This document shows, piece after piece, positions 8,982 through 16,858 of a DNA stretch of 64,000 nucleotides. Numbering within the stretch: position 1 is the stretch's first letter; each line of letters opens with the position of its first letter. The stretch covers positions 186,001 to 250,000 of the forward strand of contig NZ_FCOC02000002.1 in NCBI RefSeq assembly GCF_001544455.2, in the 5' to 3' direction. A model generated the notes under the pieces. The model had not been told where the DNA came from, ran no database searches, and saw only the letters and a program-made list of their open reading frames with translations. The translations under genes and the position numbers were made by a program. Source of the stretch: Caballeronia sordidicola. GTDB lineage: Bacteria > Pseudomonadota > Gammaproteobacteria > Burkholderiales > Burkholderiaceae.

Positions 8982-9974
8982 ATGATCGTGGACCTACGCC
9001 AACTCCCCGCTCTCAATGCGTTGCGCGCTTTCGAAGCCGCAGCGCGACACGAAAGCTTCTCCCGCGCCGCCGACGAACTCTTCGTCACGCACGGCGCCGT
9101 GAGTCATCAGATCCGGGCGCTGGAAGCGGATCTCGGCGTGATACTTTTTGCCCGCGATGGCAAGCGCGTGCGGCTTTCGGATATTGGCCGGCAATACGCC
9201 ACGGAGGTCCGCACGACGCTCGCCACGCTGGCCGAAGCCACGCGCCGCGTGCGCGCGGGGGATCGCGACCGGCGGCTGGTGGTCTCGATGCTGTCGTCTT
9301 TTTCCGCGCGCTGGGTGACGCCGCGTATTGGCGGGTTTATCGAACGGCATCCGGAGATCAATCTCGAATTGCTGTCGACGAATCAACTCACGGATTTTTC
9401 GCGCGAGGACGTGGATGTCGCCATCCGCTTCGCCAGCATCGGGAAATACGCCGGACTGCATTCGGAGGAATTGCTCGACGAAGTGTTTTTCCCCGCGTGT
9501 TCGCCCAATTTCCGTGGCGGCAAGCTGCCGCGCACGCTCGCCGAGATGGCGGACGCGCCGTTGCTGCGCTCGCACGACGAACTCTGGCGTCCATGGTTCG
9601 ACGCAGCCGGGCTGGTGGATCTGCCCGAACCCAAGCGCGGTGTCTTATACGAGGATTCGTCGAATTTGCTGCAGGCGGCCATTCAAGGCCAGGGAATCGC
9701 GCTCGTGCGGCGGTCGCTCGCCATGCATGAAATCGTGGCGGGACGGCTCGTGCGGCTTTTTAATATCGATGGACCGAGTCCGTGGAACTATTACTTCGTA
9801 TGTCCGCCTGCCCTTCTGGCAACACAGCGGGTGCAGACGTTCCGTACGTGGTTGCTCGATGAAATCATGCAGTTCAAGCAACTGTACGAGAGTACGCCGT
9901 CAGTATGCGGCGGGCCCCGGCGCGCGGCCAAGCCGCTGCTGGAGCCGCAGCAGAACCTCAAAGCACCACTTTGA
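8982..9974 (+). CDS. LysR-family regulator, GcvA-like
   Basis: A 330-residue LysR-type transcriptional regulator. The N-terminal winged helix-turn-helix (residues about 10-65, ESFSRAADELFVTHGAVSHQIRALE) is followed by a periplasmic-binding-like effector domain. The opening LPxLNALRAFEAAARH block is characteristic of the GcvA/AmpR subgroup. The effector is unknown. It is divergent from the DUF2917 gene, which is its most likely target, and its last 17 bp overlap the end of the convergent DUF493 gene. The final about 30 residues (from PSVCGGPRRAAK) look like a non-conserved tail created by the overlap. Confidence 0.9.
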   Translation: MIVDLRQLPALNALRAFEAAARHESFSRAADELFVTHGAVSHQIRALEADLGVILFARDGKRVRLSDIGRQYATEVRTTLATLAEATRRVRAGDRDRRLVVSMLSSFSARWVTPRIGGFIERHPEINLELLSTNQLTDFSREDVDVAIRFASIGKYAGLHSEELLDEVFFPACSPNFRGGKLPRTLAEMADAPLLRSHDELWRPWFDAAGLVDLPEPKRGVLYEDSSNLLQAAIQGQGIALVRRSLAMHEIVAGRLVRLFNIDGPSPWNYYFVCPPALLATQRVQTFRTWLLDEIMQFKQLYESTPSVCGGPRRAAKPLLEPQQNLKAPL

Positions 9975-10230
9975 CCATGGGATGGCCGGTCAGCGCGCGA
10001 TAAATATCGTCGAGATGCGCGCGGCTTAGGGCGCGCACGGTCACCGTCAATCCAGTGTACTTGCCGCCTGAGGACGGCCGCGTTTCGATGCGCTCCACGT
10101 CGAACTGATCGTCGAATTCGCGGATCACGGTAACAACGGCGTCGCGGAACTCGGGGTGCGTCGCGCCCATCACCTTGATTGGAAAATCGCAGGGGAAATC
10201 GAACAGCGCGTCGATATCAGGTGAGCTCAT
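9958..10230 (-). CDS. ybeD: DUF493/YbeD-family protein
   Basis: A 90-residue ACT-like small protein (DUF493, E. coli YbeD). The conserved features seen are FPCDFPIKVMG near the N-terminus and RPSSGGKYTGLTVTV in the middle. The molecular role is not established; in E. coli the gene lies between dacA and lipB. The start ATG at 10230 has AAGGAG upstream; the longer frame starts with GTG inside this ribosome-binding site. It follows the carboxypeptidase gene on the same strand (96 bp) with a hairpin between, and its 3' end overlaps the convergent LysR gene by 17 bp. Confidence 0.9.
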   Translation of the reverse strand: MSSPDIDALFDFPCDFPIKVMGATHPEFRDAVVTVIREFDDQFDVERIETRPSSGGKYTGLTVTVRALSRAHLDDIYRALTGHPMVKVVL

Positions 10231-10247
10231 GGTGTTCTCCTTCACAG

Positions 10248-10270
10248 GACGCCCGGGCCGTCCGGGCGTC
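10248..10270. other. GC-rich hairpin between dac and ybeD
   Basis: A perfect 9-bp inverted repeat GACGCCCGG / CCGGGCGTC with a 5-nt loop, just before the ybeD ribosome-binding site. There is no T-run on the minus strand, so it may be an attenuator, an mRNA-processing element or simply a weak terminator. Confidence 0.5.
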
Positions 10271-10326
10271 TTACAGCTTGCATAGATGGAGCCGGATCGC
10301 CCGATTCCAACTCGGCTGGCTGATGC

Positions 10327-11538
10327 TTACTTCTTCTTTTGCCACATCATCAACAACGAATCCCACGTCCGGCCAACGAAACCAGCCTGCGGAACATCCT
10401 GCAGCGCAACCAGCGGAAATTGCGCCACTTCCTTGCCATCGGCCATCATCTTGACGGAGCCAATCTGCTGTCCCTTCTTGATCGGTGCAACGATGGTGTC
10501 GTTGTGCGCAACCGTCGGCTTGACCTTGTCGCCCATGCCCTTCGGCACGGTGATGTATTGATCCGTCTCCACGCCGGCCTTCACGGCGTTTTCCGTGCCC
10601 TTGTAGACGCGCGGTGAATCGATCACCTGACCGGCCTTGTAAAGACGCACAGCGTCATAGGCCGAATAGCCGTAGTTGAGCATTTTCAGGCTGTCCTGCA
10701 CCCGGTTGTGCTCTTTCGGCTCACCCATCATCACCGCGACCAGGCGGCGGCTGGCGTCGGGCACACCTTCCAGCGGGCGCTTCGTGGTTGCGATCAGGCA
10801 ATAGCCCGCCGCTTTCGTGTGGCCCGTCTTGAGGCCATCGACCGTTGAATCGATCCACAGCAGGCGGTTGCGGTTCGGCTGCTTGATCTTGTTATAGGTG
10901 AAATCCTTCACCGAGAAGATGGCGTAATACTCGGGGAAGTCGCGGATCAGACGCGTGGACAGCACGGCCAGATCGCCCGCCGTGGTGTAGTGATTCGGGT
11001 CGGGCATGCCGTTGACATCGGCGAAATGGGTATTCTTCATACCGATCTGCTTGGCCGCCGCGTTCATCAGCGTGACGAAATTCCCTTCGCTTCCGCCCAC
11101 GAGTTCGGCGAGCGCAATGGCTGCGTCGTTACCCGACTGAATGATCATGCCGTACACGAGATCGTGAACGGTCACCGGCTTGTTCGCCTCGATGAACATG
11201 CGCGACTCGTCCGTGCCCACGCGGCGCACGGCTTCGCTCGGCATGACGGTCTGCTCCATGTTGATCTTCTTCGACTTCAGCGCGTCGAAAACGAGATACG
11301 CGGTCATCAGCTTGGTGAGCGACGCCGGTTCCGAGCGTTCGTCCGGATTGCCGGAAGCAAGCACCTGGTTGCTGGTTGCATCGACGAGAACCCACGAACG
11401 GGCCGTTACGTCGGGCGGTGGAACCTGGGCGAACGCGCTGGACGCAACGAGCGCCGCGGGCAAAACGATCGCGGCAGCAACGGCACGGTGAACGAAGGAA
11501 GGAGCAACAAAGGACAAGCCGGAAGGGGAAAAGCGCAT
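10327..11538 (-). CDS. dacC: D-alanyl-D-alanine carboxypeptidase (PBP5/6 type)
   Basis: A 403-residue class C low-molecular-mass penicillin-binding protein that trims the terminal D-Ala of peptidoglycan pentapeptides in the periplasm. A signal peptide ends near SAFAQ (residue about 38). The three serine-peptidase motifs are complete: SLTK (nucleophile Ser), SGN and KTG (GLKTGHTKAAG). The C-terminal PBP5_C beta domain (about residues 290-385) precedes a short amphipathic tail LLMMWQKKK that would anchor it to the membrane face. dacA or dacC could both be used as names; it is the first gene of the dac-DUF493 transcription unit. Confidence 0.94.
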   Translation of the reverse strand: MRFSPSGLSFVAPSFVHRAVAAAIVLPAALVASSAFAQVPPPDVTARSWVLVDATSNQVLASGNPDERSEPASLTKLMTAYLVFDALKSKKINMEQTVMPSEAVRRVGTDESRMFIEANKPVTVHDLVYGMIIQSGNDAAIALAELVGGSEGNFVTLMNAAAKQIGMKNTHFADVNGMPDPNHYTTAGDLAVLSTRLIRDFPEYYAIFSVKDFTYNKIKQPNRNRLLWIDSTVDGLKTGHTKAAGYCLIATTKRPLEGVPDASRRLVAVMMGEPKEHNRVQDSLKMLNYGYSAYDAVRLYKAGQVIDSPRVYKGTENAVKAGVETDQYITVPKGMGDKVKPTVAHNDTIVAPIKKGQQIGSVKMMADGKEVAQFPLVALQDVPQAGFVGRTWDSLLMMWQKKK

Positions 11539-11886
11539 AGGTTCGGATCGGCAGAAAAGGCATCGGCGAGCCGGCGTTCTCCGGGATGTCCGGAGAAAAC
11601 GCGACTCGCAGGTTGTACAGGCGGAAGGTCAGTCGGGCGGAGCGCCTGGCTTTAACGCGCGGCGCCGGGATTCGTTCGGACTGACCTCCGCGCGCTTCGA
11701 TACTCAAGCGGCACATGGGCTTCGCGCAAGCCGCCGGCACAAGCCGCGACTCGCGTGCTCCATGCACTACGGCAAGCGCTGGCCGATCAACCTTGGCCGC
11801 GCAAAAGTCTGCGCCATTATACGCGTGCGGCATGTGCCTTTTGCCTGAGAAGCGGCTTGATTCAAATGGGATTCGTGAAAGCGAAT
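11539..11886. other. intergenic region upstream of dacC
   Basis: About 350 bp without a believable gene. It must contain the dacC promoter (minus strand). Open frames here lack conserved features and match the antisense of neighbours. No tRNA or repeat was seen. Confidence 0.5.
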
Positions 11887-11932
11887 GTAAAAACAGACGC
11901 GGCGCAAAGCGTTTGAAAGCCTTTGCGCCGCG
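11887..11932 (-). terminator. rho-independent terminator of the hydrolase unit
   Basis: A perfect 12-bp stem (CGCGGCGCAAAG at 11898-11909 and CTTTGCGCCGCG at 11921-11932, 11-nt loop). On the minus strand it is followed by TCTGTTTTTAC. It lies 41 bp beyond the stop of the alpha/beta hydrolase gene and probably ends the operon that begins with the MCE transporter or ferredoxin genes. Confidence 0.85.
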
Positions 11933-11972
11933 CGCTGAATCTATCGGAGGATGCTGAATTTTTGAGGCGGTC

Positions 11973-12605
11973 TCAACGCCACGCGTCAACGATGATCTTC
12001 TTCAGTACATGCAACTTCCTGTGGAAGAAATGCTCGCCGCCCGGAATCACCACCACAGGCAATTCCTGCGGACGCGCCCATTCATAGACCGAGGCGATTG
12101 GAACGGTGTCGTCGACTTCGCCGTGGATCACGAGCGTGTTGTCGGGCACTTCGGCGACCGGCCAGTTGCTCGCCGCCGTACCGACCATCACCATGCGCTC
12201 GATCACTTCGCCCGACTCGCGCAATTGCTTTGCCACGTGCGACACCACGAAGGTACCGAACGAGAAACCGGCGAGTACGAGCGGCACGTCGGCCTGACCC
12301 GGCTGCGCGCGCATGTGGGCAAGGACAGCCAGCAGGTCGTCGCGCTCGCCGGTGCCGTTGTCGTGCTCGCCCTGCGTTTGCCCGACGCCCCGAAAATTCG
12401 ATCGATACGTAATGTAGCCAAGCTGCACAAGCGTGCGCGCGAGCGTCTGCGCGACCTTGTTGTCCATGGTGCCGCCATAGAGCGGATGCGGATGCGCGAC
12501 TAGCGCAATGCCGCGCGGCGCCGTGCCTTCAGCGGGCCGGTCCAGCGCGACTTCGATCTTGCCCACGGGGCCGTCGATCAAAAATTTTTCGGTCTGTGCA
12601 TTCAT
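11973..12605 (-). CDS. alpha/beta hydrolase, dienelactone-hydrolase-like fold
   Basis: A 210-residue alpha/beta hydrolase. The nucleophile elbow is GFSFG, the oxyanion-side motif is HPHPLYGGTMDNKV, and a late Asp (HGEVDDTVP) and His (GGEHFFHRK) complete a likely Ser-Asp-His triad. The HPHPxxGG...NKV pattern marks the CocE/YpfH-related family often called alpha/beta superfamily hydrolase; substrates are unknown, probably small esters. Cytoplasmic, no signal peptide. It follows the ferredoxin gene by 10 bp and is followed by a strong terminator. Confidence 0.85.
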   Translation of the reverse strand: MNAQTEKFLIDGPVGKIEVALDRPAEGTAPRGIALVAHPHPLYGGTMDNKVAQTLARTLVQLGYITYRSNFRGVGQTQGEHDNGTGERDDLLAVLAHMRAQPGQADVPLVLAGFSFGTFVVSHVAKQLRESGEVIERMVMVGTAASNWPVAEVPDNTLVIHGEVDDTVPIASVYEWARPQELPVVVIPGGEHFFHRKLHVLKKIIVDAWR

Positions 12606-12615
12606 CGCTTGAACC

Positions 12616-12948
12616 TCAGGCCGCTGGCTGGTCGATGAGCAAACGCTCCACGACCTTGCCGTTCACCAGATGCGAATCCACGATTTCATCGATATCCGCT
12701 TCATCCACGTACGTGTACCAGGTCCCTTCCGGATACACGACGATCACAGGTCCGAGTTCGCATCGTTCGAGACATCCCGCCTTGTTGATGCGCACCTTGC
12801 CGTCACCCGCGAGGCCAAGCTGCTTCACGCGTTTCTTCGCGTATTCCTGCATGGCCTGCGCGCCGCAATTCGCACAGCTCGGACGTGGAGCATCAGGCGC
12901 GCGCTGATTGAGGCAGAAGAACACGTGATATTTGTAGAAGGGATCCAT
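12616..12948 (-). CDS. thioredoxin-like [2Fe-2S] ferredoxin
   Basis: A 110-residue protein of the thioredoxin-fold [2Fe-2S] ferredoxin family (related to the NuoE C-terminal domain and Azotobacter Shethna protein I). The cluster ligands expected are seen: C12 in FFCLNQ, C25/C28 (SCANCGA), and C59/C63 in KAGCLERCELGP. GPVIVVYPEGTWYTYVDE is the conserved C-terminal strand. It is an electron carrier of unknown partner; cotranscription with the hydrolase downstream (10 bp) is likely. Confidence 0.88.
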   Translation of the reverse strand: MDPFYKYHVFFCLNQRAPDAPRPSCANCGAQAMQEYAKKRVKQLGLAGDGKVRINKAGCLERCELGPVIVVYPEGTWYTYVDEADIDEIVDSHLVNGKVVERLLIDQPAA

Positions 12949-13014
12949 TAGCTTGGCCAGAGAAGATGTGGGGATTTTTGTGACCTTTTTCGATTATAGC
13001 GAGCACTGCCGCAG

Positions 13015-14181
13015 TCAACTTTTCAGGCTCCCGCCGCGCCGCCGGCCGAGAAACGCGCGCTCGGCCGTCGATGCCAGCCAGCCCAGCGCGGCATACGGCC
13101 ATACCCACGCGAGCCAGTGCGCGAGACCGTTGAAATGCAGATAACGCCCCTGGCGCCAGTCGGCGACGACGATATCGAAGTAGGGATTCACCGGCAGCAG
13201 GTTGACCAGAACAAGCGCCACGATCAACGCAATGCCCGCGAGCGTTGCGCGCCACGCGCGCGAGCATTGCAAAGAAAGGAGCCCGGCCGCCGTGCCAGCC
13301 GCGATGCCATATATGGCGCCGTCCGTGGCCCAGTCGAAGGTGAGGCCTGAGCGCGATTGCAGAAAGGTCGCGCCGGCTTTCGCGCATAGCGTTGCGATCA
13401 CGAGGCCCAGCAGCAGACGCACGCGTGGGGCGCGCACGCGCATGGGCAACGTCGCGAGCACGAGCGCGGCAAAAAGGTTCAGCGACGTGATCAGCATTTC
13501 CCATGCATCGTCGGGAAGCCGACCGCCGAAACGCAGCGGCCACGCGGTCACGTTCCACGCGGCCGGAATCCATGACAGCAGCGCATCCTGCATGACCGGG
13601 TCGAGCTGTTGCCAAAGCAGGCGCGGCAGATTGCCGACGGCGAACAGGAACGGCGCGGGGTACATGGTCGCAAAAGGCCAGAGCGCCGATAAACCCAGCA
13701 CGTAAGCCGCCTCACGTTCGAACCACATGAAGCGCAGGCGCCGCAGCGCGCCGCGATCGAGCAGCATGCTCGTGGCCGGCGCGGTGAGCGCGGCGCCCAG
13801 CAACGCACCCAGCGCGTTCGCCGCCAGATCCAGATTCGACGACACTCGCGTGGGCAAATACGTCTGCACGGCTTCCATGGCGCCGGATAGCATCGCCCCG
13901 CCGATAAACGCAAGACTCGCGGCCAGCACGCTGCGGTATCGCGGATACAGCGCCAGCACGGCCAGCGCACCAAACGGCATATAGCCGAGCACGTTGGTGA
14001 TGACGTCGAACGCGGTGAGATATTGCGGCAGCGGATCGGTGAGATACGCGAACGGACCGATGCCCAACGACCGCCAGCCCGAAAACGGATACAGCGAGCC
14101 GTAGACAATCAGCAGCGTATAGACGGCAAGCGCCTGCCGCGACAACGCCGAAGGCCGGCGTTGCCAGTGCTTGAGGATCAT
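13015..14181 (-). CDS. VanZ-like polytopic membrane protein
   Basis: A roughly 388-residue integral membrane protein with about ten hydrophobic segments. The N-terminal part carries the VanZ-like signature (YGSLYPFSGW, then DVITNVLGYMPFGAL and ANALGALLGA). VanZ relatives confer low-level teicoplanin resistance in enterococci but most bacterial members are uncharacterised envelope proteins. The frame is open to an ATG at 14241, which would overlap the preceding gene's stop; the ATG at 14181, preceded by AGGCGG, is preferred with moderate certainty. It is the last gene after the MCE lipid transporter genes on the same strand, hinting at an envelope role. Confidence 0.78.
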   Translation of the reverse strand: MILKHWQRRPSALSRQALAVYTLLIVYGSLYPFSGWRSLGIGPFAYLTDPLPQYLTAFDVITNVLGYMPFGALAVLALYPRYRSVLAASLAFIGGAMLSGAMEAVQTYLPTRVSSNLDLAANALGALLGAALTAPATSMLLDRGALRRLRFMWFEREAAYVLGLSALWPFATMYPAPFLFAVGNLPRLLWQQLDPVMQDALLSWIPAAWNVTAWPLRFGGRLPDDAWEMLITSLNLFAALVLATLPMRVRAPRVRLLLGLVIATLCAKAGATFLQSRSGLTFDWATDGAIYGIAAGTAAGLLSLQCSRAWRATLAGIALIVALVLVNLLPVNPYFDIVVADWRQGRYLHFNGLAHWLAWVWPYAALGWLASTAERAFLGRRRGGSLKS

Positions 14182-14227
14182 GCAGGCCGCCTGGATGCGC
14201 GCGCTGCTGCGTTGACTGACGTACCAA

Positions 14228-14866
14228 TCACTGCGATGCAACCAGCGGCTGCACGCCGAGCCACGCGGCCATTTGCGCGATCAGGTCGTCGGACGCCGCC
14301 GCGAGCGCCCGCGCGCCGCCTTCGGCATCGGGCGAATAGGAAGGCGCGCGCGCCACGAACGTGCGCTGACCGACCACCTGCCCATGCTGCGACAACGTCA
14401 CGCGCGCCGATATCTCGCCGTGGCTCTTTTCGGGGGCATCGAACACTTGCTCGAAGTTGGTCAGATCGACCTGCAACATGGGCGCGCGCACGGGGTCGGA
14501 GCCGGTCAGCACGGGACCGCGCGATGCCAGCGCGGCACGCAGGCGCTGCGTCAGCAGGTCGGCGGGCGAACTGGTCCAGTGGCTGTCGGCATAACGGCCG
14601 ATGCGCTGTGCATCGGCGTATTTCAGGCGATAGATAAACGCGTCGGTATCCAGATTCTTCGATGCGCTCACCGCCAGCACCTTCACCGGCGGCATGGTCA
14701 TGGTGCCGGCGAGCGGCGCGGGGTCGCCAAGGTCGTATCGAATATTCGATACCGCCGCCGGGGGTCCCGATGCGCAGCCGGCCAGCATCGCGGCCAGGGA
14801 AAAAACAATGAGGCCGGCACGGGCGCGCGGCAGCGAGCGCAGCGCCCGCAAGATCGTGTGTGGCAT
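14228..14866 (-). CDS. ABC-type transport auxiliary lipoprotein (PqiC/DUF330-like)
   Basis: A 212-residue lipoprotein with a signal peptide and lipobox LAGC (about residues 28-31). The mature part has the ABC_trans_aux pattern: YDLGDP, RIGRYADSHWTSSPADLLTQRLRAAL and late strands with VARAPSY. PqiC/LetA-associated proteins of this family sit on the inner leaflet of the outer membrane and accept the MCE tunnel. The start at 14866 was chosen because AGGAA precedes it; the longer frame from 14944 adds non-signal residues. Fourth gene of the MCE transporter set (permease, ATPase, MCE, lipoprotein), 90 bp after the MCE gene. Confidence 0.86.
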   Translation of the reverse strand: MPHTILRALRSLPRARAGLIVFSLAAMLAGCASGPPAAVSNIRYDLGDPAPLAGTMTMPPVKVLAVSASKNLDTDAFIYRLKYADAQRIGRYADSHWTSSPADLLTQRLRAALASRGPVLTGSDPVRAPMLQVDLTNFEQVFDAPEKSHGEISARVTLSQHGQVVGQRTFVARAPSYSPDAEGGARALAAASDDLIAQMAAWLGVQPLVASQ

Positions 14867-14956
14867 CTCAATTTCCTGATTGAATTTTTTGAAAACCGGG
14901 CTCAACAAGCCGCGCAGCCAAGGCCCGAGGCTCTGGCCGCGCATTGAACAGCGGGC

Positions 14957-15916
14957 TCATTTCGACGCCGCCGCCGGCCATTGGAAACCCGGCTCGCCCG
15001 GACCCGGCGCCGGCTGTGGCGCGCCAAACAGCACGCTGCGCGGATTCCGGTTGAACGTGTCCGCGGCGTGATCGACGGAACGCGCCGCGCTGCCCACGTC
15101 GTCGGCCAGCGAATTCACGCGCGGCAAGGTTTCATAGCCGACTCGCGCCGACATCTCCTGTAACGACTCGTTCACTTCGTTCAGCACGCGTCCGGCGCGT
15201 TCCGCCGCCTCACCCGCCTTGTTCATGTTGGTGACAAACGGCCCGTCGGCGCGGCTCAGGTTATTTGCAAGCGTAGTCGTGGAGGCAAGCGTGCGGTCCA
15301 GTTGATGCAGCGTGCGCGGTAACTGCTGCGCCACGGGCCCCACTTGCTTGCTCAACATTGCAATGCCGTCAGCCGCGCCCTGCAGGCTTTTGGTCGTCTG
15401 CATGACCTGATCGCGCATGTCGTCGGACAGGAATCTGTCGGCGTCGTCGGCAATGCGCTCGAACTTCTTGATCAGCACGTCGCCGCGCTGCTGCAACTGG
15501 TCGAACAGCCCCGGGCGCAACGGCAGCGACGCCACCTGTTGTGCCGACGAAGGCAGCGGCGCCGGATTCTTGCCGGTGTCGTCGAGTTGCACGAACGCGA
15601 TGCCCGTCACGCCCTGGAAACCGAGCGTGGCGAACGTGGATTGCGTGATCGGCGCGGTTTTATCGACCATGATGCGGATACGGATCTGACCCGGATGGCC
15701 CTGGTCGAACTTGATGGACTGCACCTTGCCCACCCCGAGACCGCGATAGCGCACGTCGGCGTCCGAATACAGCCCCGTCACATTGGTCCGCGCCACCAGG
15801 TCATACGGCACGCGCACCGTGCGGTCGACGTTGAAGAAGAACACCGCGACGCCGATAGCGACCATCAGTCCGATAGTGAACAGTCCGGCCAAGAACGCAT
15901 GGGATTTGTTTTCCAT
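14957..15916 (-). CDS. MCE-family lipid transport protein (MlaD-like)
   Basis: A 319-residue protein with a single N-terminal membrane helix (residues about 9-30), one MCE domain (about 38-115; RTNVTGLYSDADVRYRGLGVGKV and GFQGVTGIAFVQLDD) and a long helical C-terminal region of about 170 residues. The C-terminus is Pro/Gly rich. MCE proteins form hexameric tunnels for phospholipid movement between inner and outer membranes. The long helical part is more like PqiB/LetB-associated or Mce proteins than E. coli MlaD (183 residues). Follows the ATPase gene by 63 bp. Confidence 0.9.
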   Translation of the reverse strand: MENKSHAFLAGLFTIGLMVAIGVAVFFFNVDRTVRVPYDLVARTNVTGLYSDADVRYRGLGVGKVQSIKFDQGHPGQIRIRIMVDKTAPITQSTFATLGFQGVTGIAFVQLDDTGKNPAPLPSSAQQVASLPLRPGLFDQLQQRGDVLIKKFERIADDADRFLSDDMRDQVMQTTKSLQGAADGIAMLSKQVGPVAQQLPRTLHQLDRTLASTTTLANNLSRADGPFVTNMNKAGEAAERAGRVLNEVNESLQEMSARVGYETLPRVNSLADDVGSAARSVDHAADTFNRNPRSVLFGAPQPAPGPGEPGFQWPAAASK

Positions 15917-15979
15917 CAGCAGGTTCCTTTATTTACTGCTTACCGCCCGAGCGCCAACGCATGCCGCTCATGAGAACGC

Positions 15980-16858
15980 CTAGAGCGCGGGGCCGCAGGG
16001 CGCGTCTTCAAGCGCGACCGCCGGCAATCTTGAGCGGCGTTCGGGCGGCAACGCCTGTAACGCGCGCCTGCCGCGCCGCCCAAGAAAATATTCGCGGATA
16101 AACGGGTGATCCACCGCGACCGCCTCTTCCACGGGCGCCGCCACCAGCACGCGCCGGTCGGCAAGCACCGCAACGCGGCTGGAAAGCGCGACCATGGTGT
16201 CCAGGTCATGCGTGACGAGAACCACGGTCAAACCCAGCGCGCGGTGCAGCGTCGCAATCAGGTCGACGAATTCATCCGATGCCTTGGGGTCGAGCCCGGC
16301 CGTGGGTTCATCGAGAAAAAGCAGTTCGGGTTCGAGCGCGATAGCCCGCGCAATGCCAACGCGCTTCACCATGCCGCCCGATAACGCCGACGGCATCTTG
16401 CTCATGTTCTTGCACGACAGCCCCACCATTTCGAGCTTGAGCATGACGAACTCGCGGATCAGGTCTTCCGGAATCTTGCCGAGTTCGCGAAACGGCTGCG
16501 CAATGTTGTCGTAGACCGACAGCGACGAAAACAGCGCGCCCTGCTGGAACATCATGCCGGAGCGCGTGCGCAGCATCCGCGCGGTTTCCGGATCCATCTT
16601 CGCCCATTCCTCGCCAAGCACGCGGATCGTGCCGGACGTGGGCGACTCGAGCCCGAGCATCTGCCGCACGAGCGTGGTCTTGCCGGAACCCGATCCGCCC
16701 AGCAGCGCCAGGATTTCGCCGCGCCGCACTTCGAGGTTCAGATGCTCGTGAATCACCGTGCTGCCGTAGCGCTTGGTCACATCCACCACTTCGATGACCG
16801 GCTCCGCCGTCACCGGAGTCGGCTTGTCGCGAACGGCCGAAGCGAGCGTTGCCGACAT
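15980..16858 (-). CDS. lipid ABC transporter ATP-binding protein (MlaF-like)
   Basis: A 292-residue ABC ATPase. Walker A GGSGSGKTT, Q-loop MMFQQGALFSS, signature LSGGMVKRVGIARA, Walker B LLFLDEPTAGLDP and switch His THDLD are all intact. The FQQGALFSSLSVYDN and SGGMxKR patterns are characteristic of MlaF/Ttg2A ATPases that drive MCE systems. The ATG shares bases with the permease stop (TGATG), so translation is coupled. The last about 40 residues (ALQALPPERRSRLPA onwards) extend past the usual MlaF end. Confidence 0.93.
   Translation of the reverse strand: MSATLASAVRDKPTPVTAEPVIEVVDVTKRYGSTVIHEHLNLEVRRGEILALLGGSGSGKTTLVRQMLGLESPTSGTIRVLGEEWAKMDPETARMLRTRSGMMFQQGALFSSLSVYDNIAQPFRELGKIPEDLIREFVMLKLEMVGLSCKNMSKMPSALSGGMVKRVGIARAIALEPELLFLDEPTAGLDPKASDEFVDLIATLHRALGLTVVLVTHDLDTMVALSSRVAVLADRRVLVAAPVEEAVAVDHPFIREYFLGRRGRRALQALPPERRSRLPAVALEDAPCGPAL

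Noticed and set aside
10248..10270. dac-ybeD hairpin as a rho-independent terminator
   Set aside because: The stem is perfect but no T-run follows on the minus strand, so it is listed only as a hairpin.
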